From Hyphomicrobiales bacterium (GTDB lineage: Bacteria; Pseudomonadota; Alphaproteobacteria; Rhizobiales; Rhizobiaceae), in assembly GCA_900467745.1 (NCBI GenBank), contig UBQW01000037.1, forward strand, positions 1 through 64,000: a stretch of DNA of 64,000 nt. Reading direction: 5' to 3'. The position numbers were made by a program, and so were the translations under genes. Below the pieces are notes generated by a model. That model did no database searches and was not told the DNA's origin. It was given only the letters and a program-made list of their open reading frames with translations. Below are positions 51,735-61,904 of this stretch, piece by piece. Within the stretch, counting starts at the first letter, position 1; each line of letters begins with the position of its first letter.

Positions 51735-52682
51735 ATGGCCAAGATCAAGAACGTAGCGGTCCAGATGGACCATGTCGCCTCCATCAACATCGCGGGCGAC
51801 TCCACCTTCGCCATGAGCCTCGAGGCGCAGACCCGCGGCTACAAGCTCTTCCACTATACGCCCGACCGCCTGAGCTTCCTCGACGGCAAGCTCTACGCCT
51901 CCGTCGAGCCGATGACGCTGCGCGACATCAAGGGCGACCATTTCGATCTCGGCGCGCCCGAGCGCGTCGATCTGTCGACCATGGATGTGATCCTGCTCCG
52001 CCAGGACCCGCCCTTCGACATGTCCTACATCACCTCTACGCATCTCTTGGAGCGCATCCACCCGAAGACGCTCGTCGTCAACGATCCGGCCTGGGTGCGC
52101 AACTCGCCGGAGAAGATCTTCGTCACCGAATTCTCGGACCTGATGCCGCGGACGCTGATCACCAAGGATCCCGCCGAAATCCGCCGCTTCCGCGACGAGA
52201 TGGGCGACATCATCCTGAAGCCGCTCTACGGCAATGGCGGCGCCGGCGTCTTCCATTCCACCAAGGACGACCGCAACCTCTCCTCGCTGCTCGAAATGTT
52301 CGGCCAGCTATTCCGCGAACCCTACATCGCCCAGCAGTACCTGCCTGACGTGCGCAAGGGCGACAAGCGCATCATCCTCGTCGACGGCGAACCCGTCGGC
52401 GCCATCAACCGCGTTCCAGCCGAGCACGACAGCCGCTCCAACATGCACGTCGGCGGCCGCGCCGAGGCGACCGAGCTCACCGCGCGCGAAAAGGAAATCT
52501 GCGCCCGCATCGGCCCGGCACTGCGCGAACGCGGCTTCCTGCTGGTCGGCATCGACGTCATCGGCGATTACATGACCGAGATCAACGTCACGTCACCCAC
52601 GGGCATCCGCGAAGTCAAGAAATTCGGCGGCGCCGACATCGCCAGCCTCTTGTGGGATGCGATTGAGCGCAAGCGCGCGTAA
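51735..52682 (+). CDS. gshB: glutathione synthetase
   Basis: A 315-residue ATP-grasp ligase that adds glycine to gamma-glutamylcysteine. It shows KNVAVQMDHVASINIAGDST, PPFDMSYITSTHLLERI, the ATP loop IILKPLYGNGGAGVF, and EINVTSPTGIREVKKFGG at the metal site. The length equals that of other GshB proteins. AAGGG precedes the ATG at 51735. Confidence 0.96.
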   Translation: MAKIKNVAVQMDHVASINIAGDSTFAMSLEAQTRGYKLFHYTPDRLSFLDGKLYASVEPMTLRDIKGDHFDLGAPERVDLSTMDVILLRQDPPFDMSYITSTHLLERIHPKTLVVNDPAWVRNSPEKIFVTEFSDLMPRTLITKDPAEIRRFRDEMGDIILKPLYGNGGAGVFHSTKDDRNLSSLLEMFGQLFREPYIAQQYLPDVRKGDKRIILVDGEPVGAINRVPAEHDSRSNMHVGGRAEATELTAREKEICARIGPALRERGFLLVGIDVIGDYMTEINVTSPTGIREVKKFGGADIASLLWDAIERKRA

Positions 52683-52997
52683 GGCCGGCTATGGGGCGGG
52701 CGGCGACGCCGCCCCACGCTCTATCGTCATGCTCGGCCTTGTGCCGAGCATCTGCTGAGCATCCAACTTGCTCGACCTGAGTGGCTGGCTTGCGCGACGC
52801 CTGCAGCAAGCTCTCCCTACCTTTGTTCCACGCCTGCAACCCACCACAACCGCACCACAGCGATGGCGCGCAATTGTTCTTTTATTGTTCTTGTTTCATT
52901 CCAATTTCTATGCCAGATTGCAATCCGCGACCATGATGGGTCGCGGTTTCAGGTGCAAGGGGTTGCACCACAGGAGATCTGGGCCGAGGGGTTGGGC
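52683..52997. repeat. intergenic region with two palindromes after gshB
   Basis: This 315-base gap contains no gene I can support. GGGCGGC/GCCGCCC (52699-52715, 3-base loop) is a possible gshB terminator. ATGCTCGGC/GCCGAGCAT (52730-52752, 5-base loop) resembles the widespread alphaproteobacterial palindromes of the form CTCGG-CTTG-CCGAG. The remainder (52753-52990) is unassigned and includes the yifB promoter region. Confidence 0.55.
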
Positions 52998-54530
52998 ATG
53001 GTGGCGCGCGTCAGCACGGTTGCATTCCAGGGCATAGAAGGGGTTCCGGTCGAGGTCCAGGTCATGGTCGCGCCCGGCAAGCTGATCACCCAGATCGTCG
53101 GCCTGCCCGACAAGGCGGTGGCCGAAAGCCGCGAGCGGGTTCATGCCGCACTCCACGCCTCCGGCCTGGCGCTCCCCGCCAAGCGCATCACCGTCAACCT
53201 CGCCCCCGCCGATCTTCCCAAGGAAGGCAGTCACTTCGACCTTCCCATCGCGCTCGGCCTGATGGCCGCACTCGGCGCCATTCCGGCGGACGCGCTTTCA
53301 GGCTATGTCGTCATCGGCGAACTCAATCTCGACGGCACGATCGCCGCAGTCACTGGCGCGCTGCCGGCCGCGATCGGCGCCAATGCCATGGGCAAGGGCC
53401 TGATCTGCCCGGCCGAAAGCGGCCCCGAGGCCGCCTGGGCCGGCGCCGAGCTCGATATTCTGGCGCCGCGCAGCCTGATCGCGCTCGCCAATCATTTTCG
53501 CGGCACCCAGGTGCTCTCGCGTCCCGAACCGTCGATCCGCGCCACCGCCGCCAATCTGCCCGATCTCGCCGACATCAAAGGCCAGGAGAGCGCCAAGCGG
53601 GCGCTGGAGGTGGCGGCCGCCGGCGGGCATAATCTCTTGATGGTCGGTCCACCAGGTTCCGGCAAGTCGATGCTCGCCGCCCGCCTGCCGTCGATCCTGC
53701 CGCCGCTCTCAGCCGCCGAGCTGCTCGAAGTCTCGATGATCCATTCGATCGCCGGCCAGCTCTCCGGCGGCAAGCTTTCTGATCGCCGGCCTTTTCGCAC
53801 CCCGCATCATTCCGCCACCATGGCGGCCCTTGTCGGCGGCGGTTTCCGAGCGCGTCCTGGCGAGGCGTCGCTTGCCCATCACGGCGTGCTCTTTCTCGAC
53901 GAGTTTCCCGAATTCTCGCCGCAGGCGCTGGATGCGCTGCGCCAGCCGCTGGAAACCGGTGAGTGCATCATTGCGCGGGCCAATCACCGCGTCAGCTATC
54001 CTGCCACGATCCAGCTGGTGGCGGCCATGAACCCCTGCCGCTGCGGCATGGCGGGCGAGCCCGGCCATAGCTGCGCCCGTGGTCCGCGCTGCATGACCGA
54101 TTACCAGGCCCGCATCTCCGGCCCGCTGATGGATCGCATCGATATCAGGATCGACGTCCCCGCAGTCTCCGCCTTCGACCTGATCCGCCCGGCGCCGGCC
54201 GAAAAGAGCGCCGATGTCGCCCGTCGTGTCGCCCGCGCCCGCGATCTGCAGCGGGATCGCTTTCGCGCCGCCGGCCTCGGCGAGACCGGCACCAACGCCC
54301 GCTGCTCCACCGCAATGATCGAGACCTACGCCGCGCCCGATGCATCCGGCCTGCAGCTTTTGCGCGACGCCGCCGAAAAGATGAAGTTCTCCGCCCGTGG
54401 CTACCACCGCGTCCTCAAGGTCGCCCGCACGCTGGCCGACCTCGATGGCCAGGAGATGGTCGGTCGCATCCACTTGGCTGAGGCAATCTCCTACCGCATG
54501 GCGGGCGAGCGGCTGACGGCGGTGGCGTGA
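52998..54530 (+). CDS. comM: YifB/ComM-family Mg-chelatase-like AAA+ ATPase
   Basis: A 510-residue ComM/YifB-type ATPase. The N-terminal Lon-protease-like substrate domain (to about 170) precedes the AAA+ core: Walker A GPPGSGKS at 217-224, Walker B LFLDEFPEF at 299-306 (Asp301, Glu302), and a zinc-like Cys block AMNPCRCGMAGEPGHSCARG. ComM drives branch migration in natural transformation in Vibrio; in rhizobia it is conserved but the role is unsure. GAGGGG precedes the ATG at 52998; the open frame upstream has no support. Confidence 0.93.
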   Translation: MVARVSTVAFQGIEGVPVEVQVMVAPGKLITQIVGLPDKAVAESRERVHAALHASGLALPAKRITVNLAPADLPKEGSHFDLPIALGLMAALGAIPADALSGYVVIGELNLDGTIAAVTGALPAAIGANAMGKGLICPAESGPEAAWAGAELDILAPRSLIALANHFRGTQVLSRPEPSIRATAANLPDLADIKGQESAKRALEVAAAGGHNLLMVGPPGSGKSMLAARLPSILPPLSAAELLEVSMIHSIAGQLSGGKLSDRRPFRTPHHSATMAALVGGGFRARPGEASLAHHGVLFLDEFPEFSPQALDALRQPLETGECIIARANHRVSYPATIQLVAAMNPCRCGMAGEPGHSCARGPRCMTDYQARISGPLMDRIDIRIDVPAVSAFDLIRPAPAEKSADVARRVARARDLQRDRFRAAGLGETGTNARCSTAMIETYAAPDASGLQLLRDAAEKMKFSARGYHRVLKVARTLADLDGQEMVGRIHLAEAISYRMAGERLTAVA

Positions 54531-54625
54531 AGGGGAGGGCCGAGGGAGTGAGGGGAGGCAAGGCCTTGGTGAGACAGAGAGGCTTGACTTGTGGCTCTCT
54601 GAGCGCCGCGCCATTCTCTGCCCTC

Positions 54626-54734
54626 ATTCTCGCCCTTGTGGCGGGAATCCAGCAGCCGCGCGTCCGCGCGGCAAGGGAGTCTTTTTGCGATCAAGGACTT
54701 GATCGCGCTGGACCCCTGTGACGAGCACAGGGGT
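54626..54734. repeat. mosaic palindromic element (RIME-like)
   Basis: Four palindromes stand in a row: ATTC-TCGCC/GGCGG-GAAT (54626-54648), GCCGCGCG/CGCGCGGC (54655-54672), GCGATCAAG/CTTGATCGC (54687-54706) and ACCCCTGTG/CACAGGGGT (54712-54734). The first and last have the CTTGT/ACGAG-loop style found in related rhizobial intergenic repeats. The whole fits the description of Rhizobium-specific intergenic mosaic elements (RIME), which carry large palindromes. It occupies the space between comM and cysK. Confidence 0.6.
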
Positions 54735-54795
54735 GAGGAGCGTTGGGAAGCCCGCTTGCTATACCCACCGTGGGAGGCTTCCTTAAACAGCATGA

Positions 54796-54813
54796 AGGGC
54801 GCCGAAGCGCCCT
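54796..54813 (-). terminator. terminator of cysK
   Basis: On the minus strand AGGGCGC, the stable TTCG tetraloop, and GCGCCCT form a 7-base perfect stem 26 bases beyond the cysK stop codon. The T tract is short, but stem plus tetraloop are typical of terminators. Confidence 0.6.
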
Positions 54814-54838
54814 CCTTGATGTGGGACTAAGCCGATCC

Positions 54839-55801
<963 letters not shown>

Positions 55802-55934
55802 GATAAGGCTCCCTTGATGAAATATGGACTGAGAATAGGGTCTAAGCCGGTGGTCGGCCAGAGTAGCTTCACCCGCCAACCCTGTGGTTCAGAGAAAAAA
55901 CCCTTTGCGAACCACGGTTTAACGGATGATTTTT

Positions 55935-56552
55935 TCAGGCCGCGCGGGTGGCGATGAAGGCGGCGGTGCCCGCCAGAATGCTGGCCGCCACCCGGTTCAG
56001 CGCCTGCAGCGCGCGCGGCTGTTTGAGCAACGTGCGCGCCCGCGAAGCCAGCAGCATATAGGGGATCAGCACCACCAGAAGCACCACGAAGGTGGTGAGA
56101 AGCAGCAGGCCGTATTCGCGCATCCCGACGCTGTCGATGCTGATCAGCGTCGGCACCAGCGCGACGTAGAAGAGCATCGTCTTCGGGTTGCCGAGTGTGA
56201 CGAGCAGGCCCGAGAGAAAGCTCATGCCGATATTGCTGGATTTCTTGGCGGCGATGTCCTGCGGCAGCAGGCCCGCGGTCCAGAGCTTGTAGGCGATATA
56301 GCCGAGATAGAGCGCGCCGAGGATCTTGATGACGATGAACACCTCGGTGAAGGTCTGCGCCACGAAGGCAAGGCCGAGGATCACGGCGGTGAGATAGGTC
56401 ATGTCGCCGAGCACCAGCCCAAGGCCCATGAAGAAGGTCTCGCGGAAGTTCGAGCCCAGCGCGCGGGCGACGATGGCGGTAATGCCGGGGCCGGGAATGG
56501 CGGCGGCGATGAACAGCGCCGCGGCATAGGCGAAGAGTGCGGTGAACGACAT
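55935..56552 (-). CDS. LysE-family amino-acid exporter
   Basis: A 205-residue RhtB/LysE-type translocator with six hydrophobic segments. The motif FIAAAIPGPGITAIVARALG (residues 14-33, with the PGP) and GNPKTMLFYVALVPTLI (about 122-138) are diagnostic. It probably exports an amino acid or derivative; the substrate is unknown. It is 134 bases upstream of cysK on the same strand, with room for a separate cysK promoter. Confidence 0.9.
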   Translation of the reverse strand: MSFTALFAYAAALFIAAAIPGPGITAIVARALGSNFRETFFMGLGLVLGDMTYLTAVILGLAFVAQTFTEVFIVIKILGALYLGYIAYKLWTAGLLPQDIAAKKSSNIGMSFLSGLLVTLGNPKTMLFYVALVPTLISIDSVGMREYGLLLLTTFVVLLVVLIPYMLLASRARTLLKQPRALQALNRVAASILAGTAAFIATRAA

Positions 56553-56808
56553 GTGAGCCTCCCAATCGGCTGTGTTCTACGCCTCTTGCCGGGCCGTTTC
56601 AACAGGCCGTTGGGTAGCCTCAACGGGGCGGATTTCCGGCGCGGGCATTCTGTCACGGGCGTCTGCTATTGACGCCTCGGGTCGCGGTTCTAGTTCTCGG
56701 TTGGTGGCGGATGTCTGGCCGTAGCCGGAGCCAGAATTGTCGGCCACATGGGGGACGCAACCCGTTCCGGCACCCGTATTACGCCGATCTGGCGAAGGAG
56801 AAAATTTC

Positions 56809-57324
56809 ATGTCGACACCCGTCGAAAAGCGCAAGACCGCGGCCCTCGCGACCCCGACCGATTTGAAGAGCAACGCCATCCAGGATATCTCGGGCGCGCT
56901 GGCAGCGCTTCTGGCCGATACCTTCGCGCTTTATCTCAAGACCAAGAATTTCCACTGGCACATGTCCGGCCCGCATTTCCGCGATTATCACCTGCTGCTG
57001 GATGAGCATGCCGAGCAGATTTTCGCCATCACAGACGAGATGGCCGAGCGCGCCCGCAAGATCGGCGGCACGACGCTGCGCTCCATCGGCCATATCGGCC
57101 GCCTGCAGCGCCTTGCCGACAACGACGCCGACTACATGACGCCGGAGGACATGCTGGCCGAACTGCGCGATGATAACCGCCAGCTGATCTCGCTGATGCG
57201 CGAGACCCACGACGTCTGCTCCGAACACAACGACGTCGCCACGACAAGCCTTCTCGAAAACTGGATCGACGAGGCCGAGCGCCGCCACTGGTTCCTCTTC
57301 GAGATCACCCGCCAGGCGAAATAA
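56809..57324 (+). CDS. dps: Dps-family ferritin-like DNA-protection protein
   Basis: A 171-residue Dps. The ferroxidase residues lie in NFHWHMSGPHFRDYHLLLDEHAEQ (His49, His61, Asp65 and Glu69 region). Dps forms a 12-subunit shell that oxidises and stores iron and shields DNA in stress. The Lys-rich N-terminus (STPVEKRKTAALATPTDLKS) would bind DNA. AAGGAG precedes the ATG at 56809. It is divergent from lysE and convergent with a DMT transporter gene. Confidence 0.93.
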   Translation: MSTPVEKRKTAALATPTDLKSNAIQDISGALAALLADTFALYLKTKNFHWHMSGPHFRDYHLLLDEHAEQIFAITDEMAERARKIGGTTLRSIGHIGRLQRLADNDADYMTPEDMLAELRDDNRQLISLMRETHDVCSEHNDVATTSLLENWIDEAERRHWFLFEITRQAK

Positions 57325-57333
57325 TCGCCATCA

Positions 57334-58239
57334 TTAAGCCTGGACGCCCCGCAGCACACTGCGCAGCCGCGCGGGCGTCCAGCCAAGATTCATGCCCGCC
57401 GCCGCCAGAAGAATGATGGCGGCGCCGGCGATCTGCAGCGGCTGCAGCGCATGGCCGAAGGCGACCCGGTCGACCACGATCGCCGCGATCGGGTAGAGGA
57501 AGGACAGCGCGCCGGTCAGGTGGATCGGCAGCTTCTGGATCGCGCCGTAGAGCAGCACATACATCAACCCCGTATGGACCACGCCCAGCGTCACCAGCAG
57601 CGACCATGTCTTGATATCACCGGGCAGGGCCGAAAAGTCGGTGATCGGCGCCAGCATCACGACACCGGTCGAAACCTGGATCAGCGCGATCAGATGGGGC
57701 GGCGTGCCCTTCAGCCATTTCGCGGCCAGCGCCGCCAGAGCATAGAAGAAGGCCGCGCCCAGCGCCATGGCGATGCCGGTGGCATAATCGCCGCCCGCGC
57801 CCGCCACCTGCGGCTTGCCCTCGACGATCCCGATCATGCCGATGAATGCCAGCACCAGCCAGAACAGCTTCGCCGCCGAGATCCTGTCGCCGAGAAACAG
57901 CGCCCCGAGCCCGAGCAGCATGAAGGGCTGCGTATTGTAGACGGTGGTCGCCACCGAGATCGAGGTATGGCCATAGGCGCCGAAGAGCAGCAGCCAGTTG
58001 AGCACGATCGCGACGCCGCCGAAGACCGCGATCGCGAAGGCACGCAGCCCGATCGCCCTGGGCCTCAGCAGTCCCATCGCCGCGCAGACAACGAGCAAAC
58101 TGATCGCCCCGAACAGGCAGCGCCAGAAAACGACGCCGCTGACCGGTTGGCCTGATATCACGACGAACCAGCCGATCGTCCCCGAAATCAGCATCGCCGC
58201 CGTCATCTGCATGCTGCCGCTGCGGATATCCTGTTGCAT
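57334..58239 (-). CDS. EamA/DMT-family transporter
   Basis: A 301-residue inner-membrane protein with ten predicted segments in two EamA halves (about residues 10-130 and 150-285). FGAYGHTSISVATTVYNTQPFMLL is a typical EamA block. It stands divergent to an Lrp-type regulator, which suggests amino-acid-responsive control and possibly amino-acid export. GGGAGA precedes the ATG at 58239; starts upstream are weaker. Confidence 0.87.
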   Translation of the reverse strand: MQQDIRSGSMQMTAAMLISGTIGWFVVISGQPVSGVVFWRCLFGAISLLVVCAAMGLLRPRAIGLRAFAIAVFGGVAIVLNWLLLFGAYGHTSISVATTVYNTQPFMLLGLGALFLGDRISAAKLFWLVLAFIGMIGIVEGKPQVAGAGGDYATGIAMALGAAFFYALAALAAKWLKGTPPHLIALIQVSTGVVMLAPITDFSALPGDIKTWSLLVTLGVVHTGLMYVLLYGAIQKLPIHLTGALSFLYPIAAIVVDRVAFGHALQPLQIAGAAIILLAAAGMNLGWTPARLRSVLRGVQA

Positions 58240-58281
58240 CGCAGTCTCCCGTTGTTGAGAGCAAGGATATTGCGGCCGCGA

Positions 58282-58315
58282 CACCATTTATATAATCTTG
58301 AAGCGCCAAATGGTG
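58282..58315. promoter_or_regulatory. inverted repeat between the DMT and Lrp genes
   Basis: CACCATTT and AAATGGTG form a perfect 8-base inverted repeat with an 18-base spacer in the 102-base gap between divergent genes. The TATATAATC inside the spacer could be a -10 element. It may be the Lrp-like operator; only position suggests that. Confidence 0.45.
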
Positions 58316-58341
58316 GCTTTCACCTTTCATCGTGAGGCGAA

Positions 58342-58800
58342 ATGAGCGTTCAACCTAACAATGATCTCGACGATATCGACCGCCGCATTCTCGAGGCGCT
58401 GGCCGCCGATGCGCGCATGTCGCTGAAGGAGCTGGCGCAGGCAGCCGGTCTGTCTTCGCCCAGCGCCGGCGAGCGCCTGCGCCGGCTGGAAGAGCGCGGC
58501 GTCATTTCCGCCTTCACCGTCGATATCGATCCCACGGCCCTCGGCTACCCCCTGCAGGCGATCGTCCGCGTGCGGCCGCTGCCGGGGCAGCTGCACGTGG
58601 TGGAGCGCATCATCCAGGAGACTCCGGAGTTCGTCGAATGCGACAAGGTCACCGGCGATGATTGCTTCGTCGCCCGCCTCGTCGTCCGCTCCATGGCGCA
58701 GCTCGACACAATCCTGGACAAGGTCGCGGAGAAGGCCGAGACCAGCACCTCGATGGTGAAGGCCTCGCCGGTAAAGCGCCGCCTGCCGCCGCTGAGCTGA
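58342..58800 (+). CDS. Lrp/AsnC-family regulator
   Basis: A 152-residue Lrp-type regulator. Residues 1-60 are the DNA-binding domain (LDDIDRRILEALAADARMSLKELAQAAGLS), then the RAM effector domain (ALGYPLQAIVRVRPL, VERIIQETPEFVECDKVTGD). These proteins respond to amino acids. It probably regulates the divergent DMT transporter. The stop is convergent with a GNAT gene, five bases away. Confidence 0.92.
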   Translation: MSVQPNNDLDDIDRRILEALAADARMSLKELAQAAGLSSPSAGERLRRLEERGVISAFTVDIDPTALGYPLQAIVRVRPLPGQLHVVERIIQETPEFVECDKVTGDDCFVARLVVRSMAQLDTILDKVAEKAETSTSMVKASPVKRRLPPLS

Positions 58801-58804
58801 AAGC

Positions 58805-59704
58805 CTAGAAATCCGCCATCGGCGAAAGCATCGCCGGCCGGTCGAGACTGATGTCGAGATCGGCGCGGATCATGAAATGCGTGCCGCCGTCGATCGCCCG
58901 CGCCTCGCCCTGCCAGCCGAGCTTGTCCGGCGAAAACAGAACCTTGACCGCCGAGGGCGCGATGCCGAGCCCACCGAGAATGGCCTCAAGCGGCGGAATG
59001 GTCGAAGCAATCACATCCGACAGCACGAATGTGTTGTCATCCCCCACCTTCCAGGCGACCACCGCCTGCCGGTCCTCCAGCCAGCCCAGCCGCACATCCG
59101 GGTCGAACTGCGTGTTGATCAGGAACATCGCCGCGCTCTCGCAGACCGCGAGAGCATCCGACACTGGCGTGCGGGATTTCAGCGCCCGCTGCAGCAGCGC
59201 AAGATCCTCGGGCTTCCACGGATCGAGCGTCCGCGCCGGCTGGACGCCCATCGCAGGTTCAGGCGCCGCGCCGGCATAAAGATGCATCGGCAGCGAGCGG
59301 AAGCCATAGGGCGTGTAGAGGTCAGGCTTATCGGTATAGAGCACGATCGCCTCGAAGCCCTGGCCCTCGCACCAGTCGAGCGCCTTCCGGGTCACGTCGC
59401 GATAAAGCCCACGCCCGCGCCAAGGCGGCCGCACGGCGCCCGATTGCAGGCCGGCGGTGTTGATTTTGCGGCCGTTGATGACGATAGGCATGGCGAAGGC
59501 CGAGAGATTGGCGGCCAGAAGACCCGTCTCGTCGAACCAGCCGAAGGGCATGCTGGTGGGATCGGCGCCGCCGAGGCGCTTCAGCGGGTCGAGATCGATA
59601 GCGAAAGTGTCAGAGAGCAGCGACACCAGCGCCGACCAAGCCTTGTCGTCGGCGAAATAGTCCTGCCGGAAGGTGAGGCCGGAGCTATCGGTCGCCTTTT
59701 CCAT
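58805..59704 (-). CDS. GNAT-family acetyltransferase, Eis-like
   Basis: A 299-residue protein with a GNAT N-terminal half (LQSGAVRPPWRGRGLYRDVT, an R-G-x-G-L acetyl-CoA loop near residue 97, and VLYTDKPDLYTPYGFRSLP) and a second domain of about 150 residues. This two-domain layout resembles Eis-type enhanced-survival acetyltransferases, without the same level of detail. The ATG shares one base with the dut stop codon (TGATG), so it is translated from the dut message. Confidence 0.8.
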   Translation of the reverse strand: MEKATDSSGLTFRQDYFADDKAWSALVSLLSDTFAIDLDPLKRLGGADPTSMPFGWFDETGLLAANLSAFAMPIVINGRKINTAGLQSGAVRPPWRGRGLYRDVTRKALDWCEGQGFEAIVLYTDKPDLYTPYGFRSLPMHLYAGAAPEPAMGVQPARTLDPWKPEDLALLQRALKSRTPVSDALAVCESAAMFLINTQFDPDVRLGWLEDRQAVVAWKVGDDNTFVLSDVIASTIPPLEAILGGLGIAPSAVKVLFSPDKLGWQGEARAIDGGTHFMIRADLDISLDRPAMLSPMADF

Positions 59705-60174
59705 CACACGCCCGTGGAGCCGAAGCCGCCGGCGCCGCGCGCCGTGGTGCTCGCCTCGGTAATCTCGGCGACGCGCGCCTGGGTGACCGGCGCGATCACC
59801 ATCTGGGCGATGCGCATGCCGCGCGTGATCTCGAACGGCTCCTCGCCGAGATTGATCAGGAGCACCTTCACTTCGCCGCGATAATCGCTGTCGATCGTGC
59901 CTGGCGTGTTGAGGCAGGTGATGCCGTTCTTGAAGGCAAGGCCGGAGCGCGGGCGGATCTGGCCCTCGAAACCATCGGGGATCTCGAAGATCAGCCCGGT
60001 CGGCACCAGTGCCCGCTTGCCCGGTGCAAGCACCATCGGCGCACCGTCGTCGACAGCAGCGCGCAGGTCCATGCCGGCGGCGCCCTTGGTTTCATAGGCG
60101 GGCAGCTCGATGCCTTCGCCATGGGGCAGACGCAGGAGATTGAGGGTCGGGCGGGTATCGGTGTGAATGGTCAT
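59704..60174 (-). CDS. dut: dUTP diphosphatase
   Basis: A 156-residue trimeric dUTPase, hydrolysing dUTP to dUMP. All five motifs are seen: AGMDLRAAVDD (1), IRPRSGLAFKNGI (2), LNTPGTIDSDYRGEVKVLL (3), GMRIAQMVIAPV (4) and ARGAGGFGSTGV (5). It keeps uracil out of DNA and feeds dTTP synthesis. It is divergent from prfC by 90 bases. Confidence 0.96.
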   Translation of the reverse strand: MTIHTDTRPTLNLLRLPHGEGIELPAYETKGAAGMDLRAAVDDGAPMVLAPGKRALVPTGLIFEIPDGFEGQIRPRSGLAFKNGITCLNTPGTIDSDYRGEVKVLLINLGEEPFEITRGMRIAQMVIAPVTQARVAEITEASTTARGAGGFGSTGV

Positions 60175-60264
60175 GCGCCATTACTTTGCCCCCGCAAGAC
60201 CAAGGTCAATTGCAAAGCGGCGCCTAAATCGCTAGATACGCCGCAACTCCACAGGATTCATAGC

Positions 60265-61848
60265 ATGGCCGAAAGTCTCGCCGAGGCGGTTTCCCGCCGC
60301 CGCACATTCGCTATTATCGCCCACCCGGACGCGGGCAAGACGACGCTCACCGAAAAGCTGCTGCTGTTCGGCGGCGCCATTCAGCTCGCCGGCGAAGTCA
60401 AGGCGAAGAAGGATCGCATCCAGACCCGGTCGGACTGGATGAAGATCGAGCGCGAGCGCGGTATCTCGGTCGTCACCTCGGTGATGACCTTCGAATATGA
60501 AGGCAATGTCTTCAATATTCTTGACACGCCCGGCCACGAAGACTTCGCCGACGACACCTACCGCACGCTGACGGCGGTGGATGCGGCCGTCATGGTCATC
60601 GACGCCGCCAAGGGTATCGAGCCCAGAACGCTGAAGCTCTTCGAAGTCTGCCGCATGCGCGACATCCCGATCATCACCTTCATCAACAAGATGGACCGCG
60701 AAAGCCGCGATCCCTTCGAGATCCTGGATGAGGTCGAGGAAAAGCTGGCGCTCGATACCGCCCCGGTCACCTGGCCGATCGGCCGCTCCAAGACCTTCTG
60801 CGGCTCCTATCACCTGGCCGATAACACGGTGCGCGGCTCCGATACGGAAGTGACGCCCACCAAGGTCAACGGCCCGCAGGCTGTTGCCGACCGGCTGCCG
60901 GAAAACGAGCGCTCGGCCTTCGTCGAAGAGACGGAACTGGCCATCGAAGCCTGCCGCCCGTTTGACCGCAAGGCCTTCCTCGAAGGCCACCTGACGCCGG
61001 TTTTCTTCGGCTCTGCGCTGCGTAATTTCGGTGTTCGCGATCTCATCAACGCGCTCGGCGACTTCGCGCCGCCGCCGCGCGACCAGGTTGCCGATATCAG
61101 AACCGTGCATGCCGCCGAAGACAAGATGACGGCCTTCGTCTTCAAGATCCAGGCCAACATGGACCCCAACCATCGCGACCGCATCGCCTTTGCCCGCATC
61201 TGCTCCGGCAAGCTGGAGCGCGGCATGAAGGCGCGTCTTGCCCGCACCGGCAAGCAGCTCGGCCTCACCGCGCCGCAGTTCTTCTTCGCCTCGCAGCGCC
61301 AGCTGGCCGATACCGCCTTTGCAGGTGACGTCGTCGGCATCCCGAACCACGGAACGCTCAGGATCGGCGATACGCTGACCGAAGGCGAGGCGCTGGTGTT
61401 CCAGGGCGTGCCGAACTTCTCGCCGGAAATCCTGCGCCGCGTGCGGCTTGAGGATGCGATGAAGGCGAAGAAGCTCAAGGAAGCTCTGCAGCAGATGGCC
61501 GAAGAGGGCGTCGTGCAGCTCTTCTCTCCGGAAGATGGTTCGCCGGCTATCGTTGGCGTCGTCGGCGCCCTGCAGCTAGACGTTCTGAAGGAGCGCCTGT
61601 CGGCCGAGTACACGCTGCCGGTCTCGTTTGAAATGTCGCGCTTCTCCGTCTGCCGCTGGATCTCGTCTGACCAGCCGGCCGAGCTTGAGAAGTTCCTGAA
61701 CGTCAAGCGCGGCGACATCGCCCGCGACCTCGACGGCGACCCGGTCTTCCTGGCGCAGGACAGCTTCTCGCTGCGCTACGAATCCGAACGCTTCCCCGCG
61801 ATCAAGATGGTCGCCATCAAGGAATATCACGTCGCCAAGGCGGCGTGA
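60265..61848 (+). CDS. prfC: peptide chain release factor 3
   Basis: A 527-residue GTPase that recycles RF1/RF2 after termination. The G domain shows IIAHPDAGKTTLTEKLL (G1, residues 17-33), VTSVMTFEYEGNVFNILDTP (G3) and TFINKMDRESRD (G4), followed by the RF3-specific block DGSPAIVGVVGALQLDVLKERL. The ATG at 60265 begins MAESLAEAVSRRRT; an open frame upstream overlaps dut and is not coding. Confidence 0.95.
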   Translation: MAESLAEAVSRRRTFAIIAHPDAGKTTLTEKLLLFGGAIQLAGEVKAKKDRIQTRSDWMKIERERGISVVTSVMTFEYEGNVFNILDTPGHEDFADDTYRTLTAVDAAVMVIDAAKGIEPRTLKLFEVCRMRDIPIITFINKMDRESRDPFEILDEVEEKLALDTAPVTWPIGRSKTFCGSYHLADNTVRGSDTEVTPTKVNGPQAVADRLPENERSAFVEETELAIEACRPFDRKAFLEGHLTPVFFGSALRNFGVRDLINALGDFAPPPRDQVADIRTVHAAEDKMTAFVFKIQANMDPNHRDRIAFARICSGKLERGMKARLARTGKQLGLTAPQFFFASQRQLADTAFAGDVVGIPNHGTLRIGDTLTEGEALVFQGVPNFSPEILRRVRLEDAMKAKKLKEALQQMAEEGVVQLFSPEDGSPAIVGVVGALQLDVLKERLSAEYTLPVSFEMSRFSVCRWISSDQPAELEKFLNVKRGDIARDLDGDPVFLAQDSFSLRYESERFPAIKMVAIKEYHVAKAA

Positions 61849-61904
61849 TGTTTCATCGGCTATAACGCCATGCCATACTGCCTCCCGCAGACTGGGAGCG
61901 CAGC

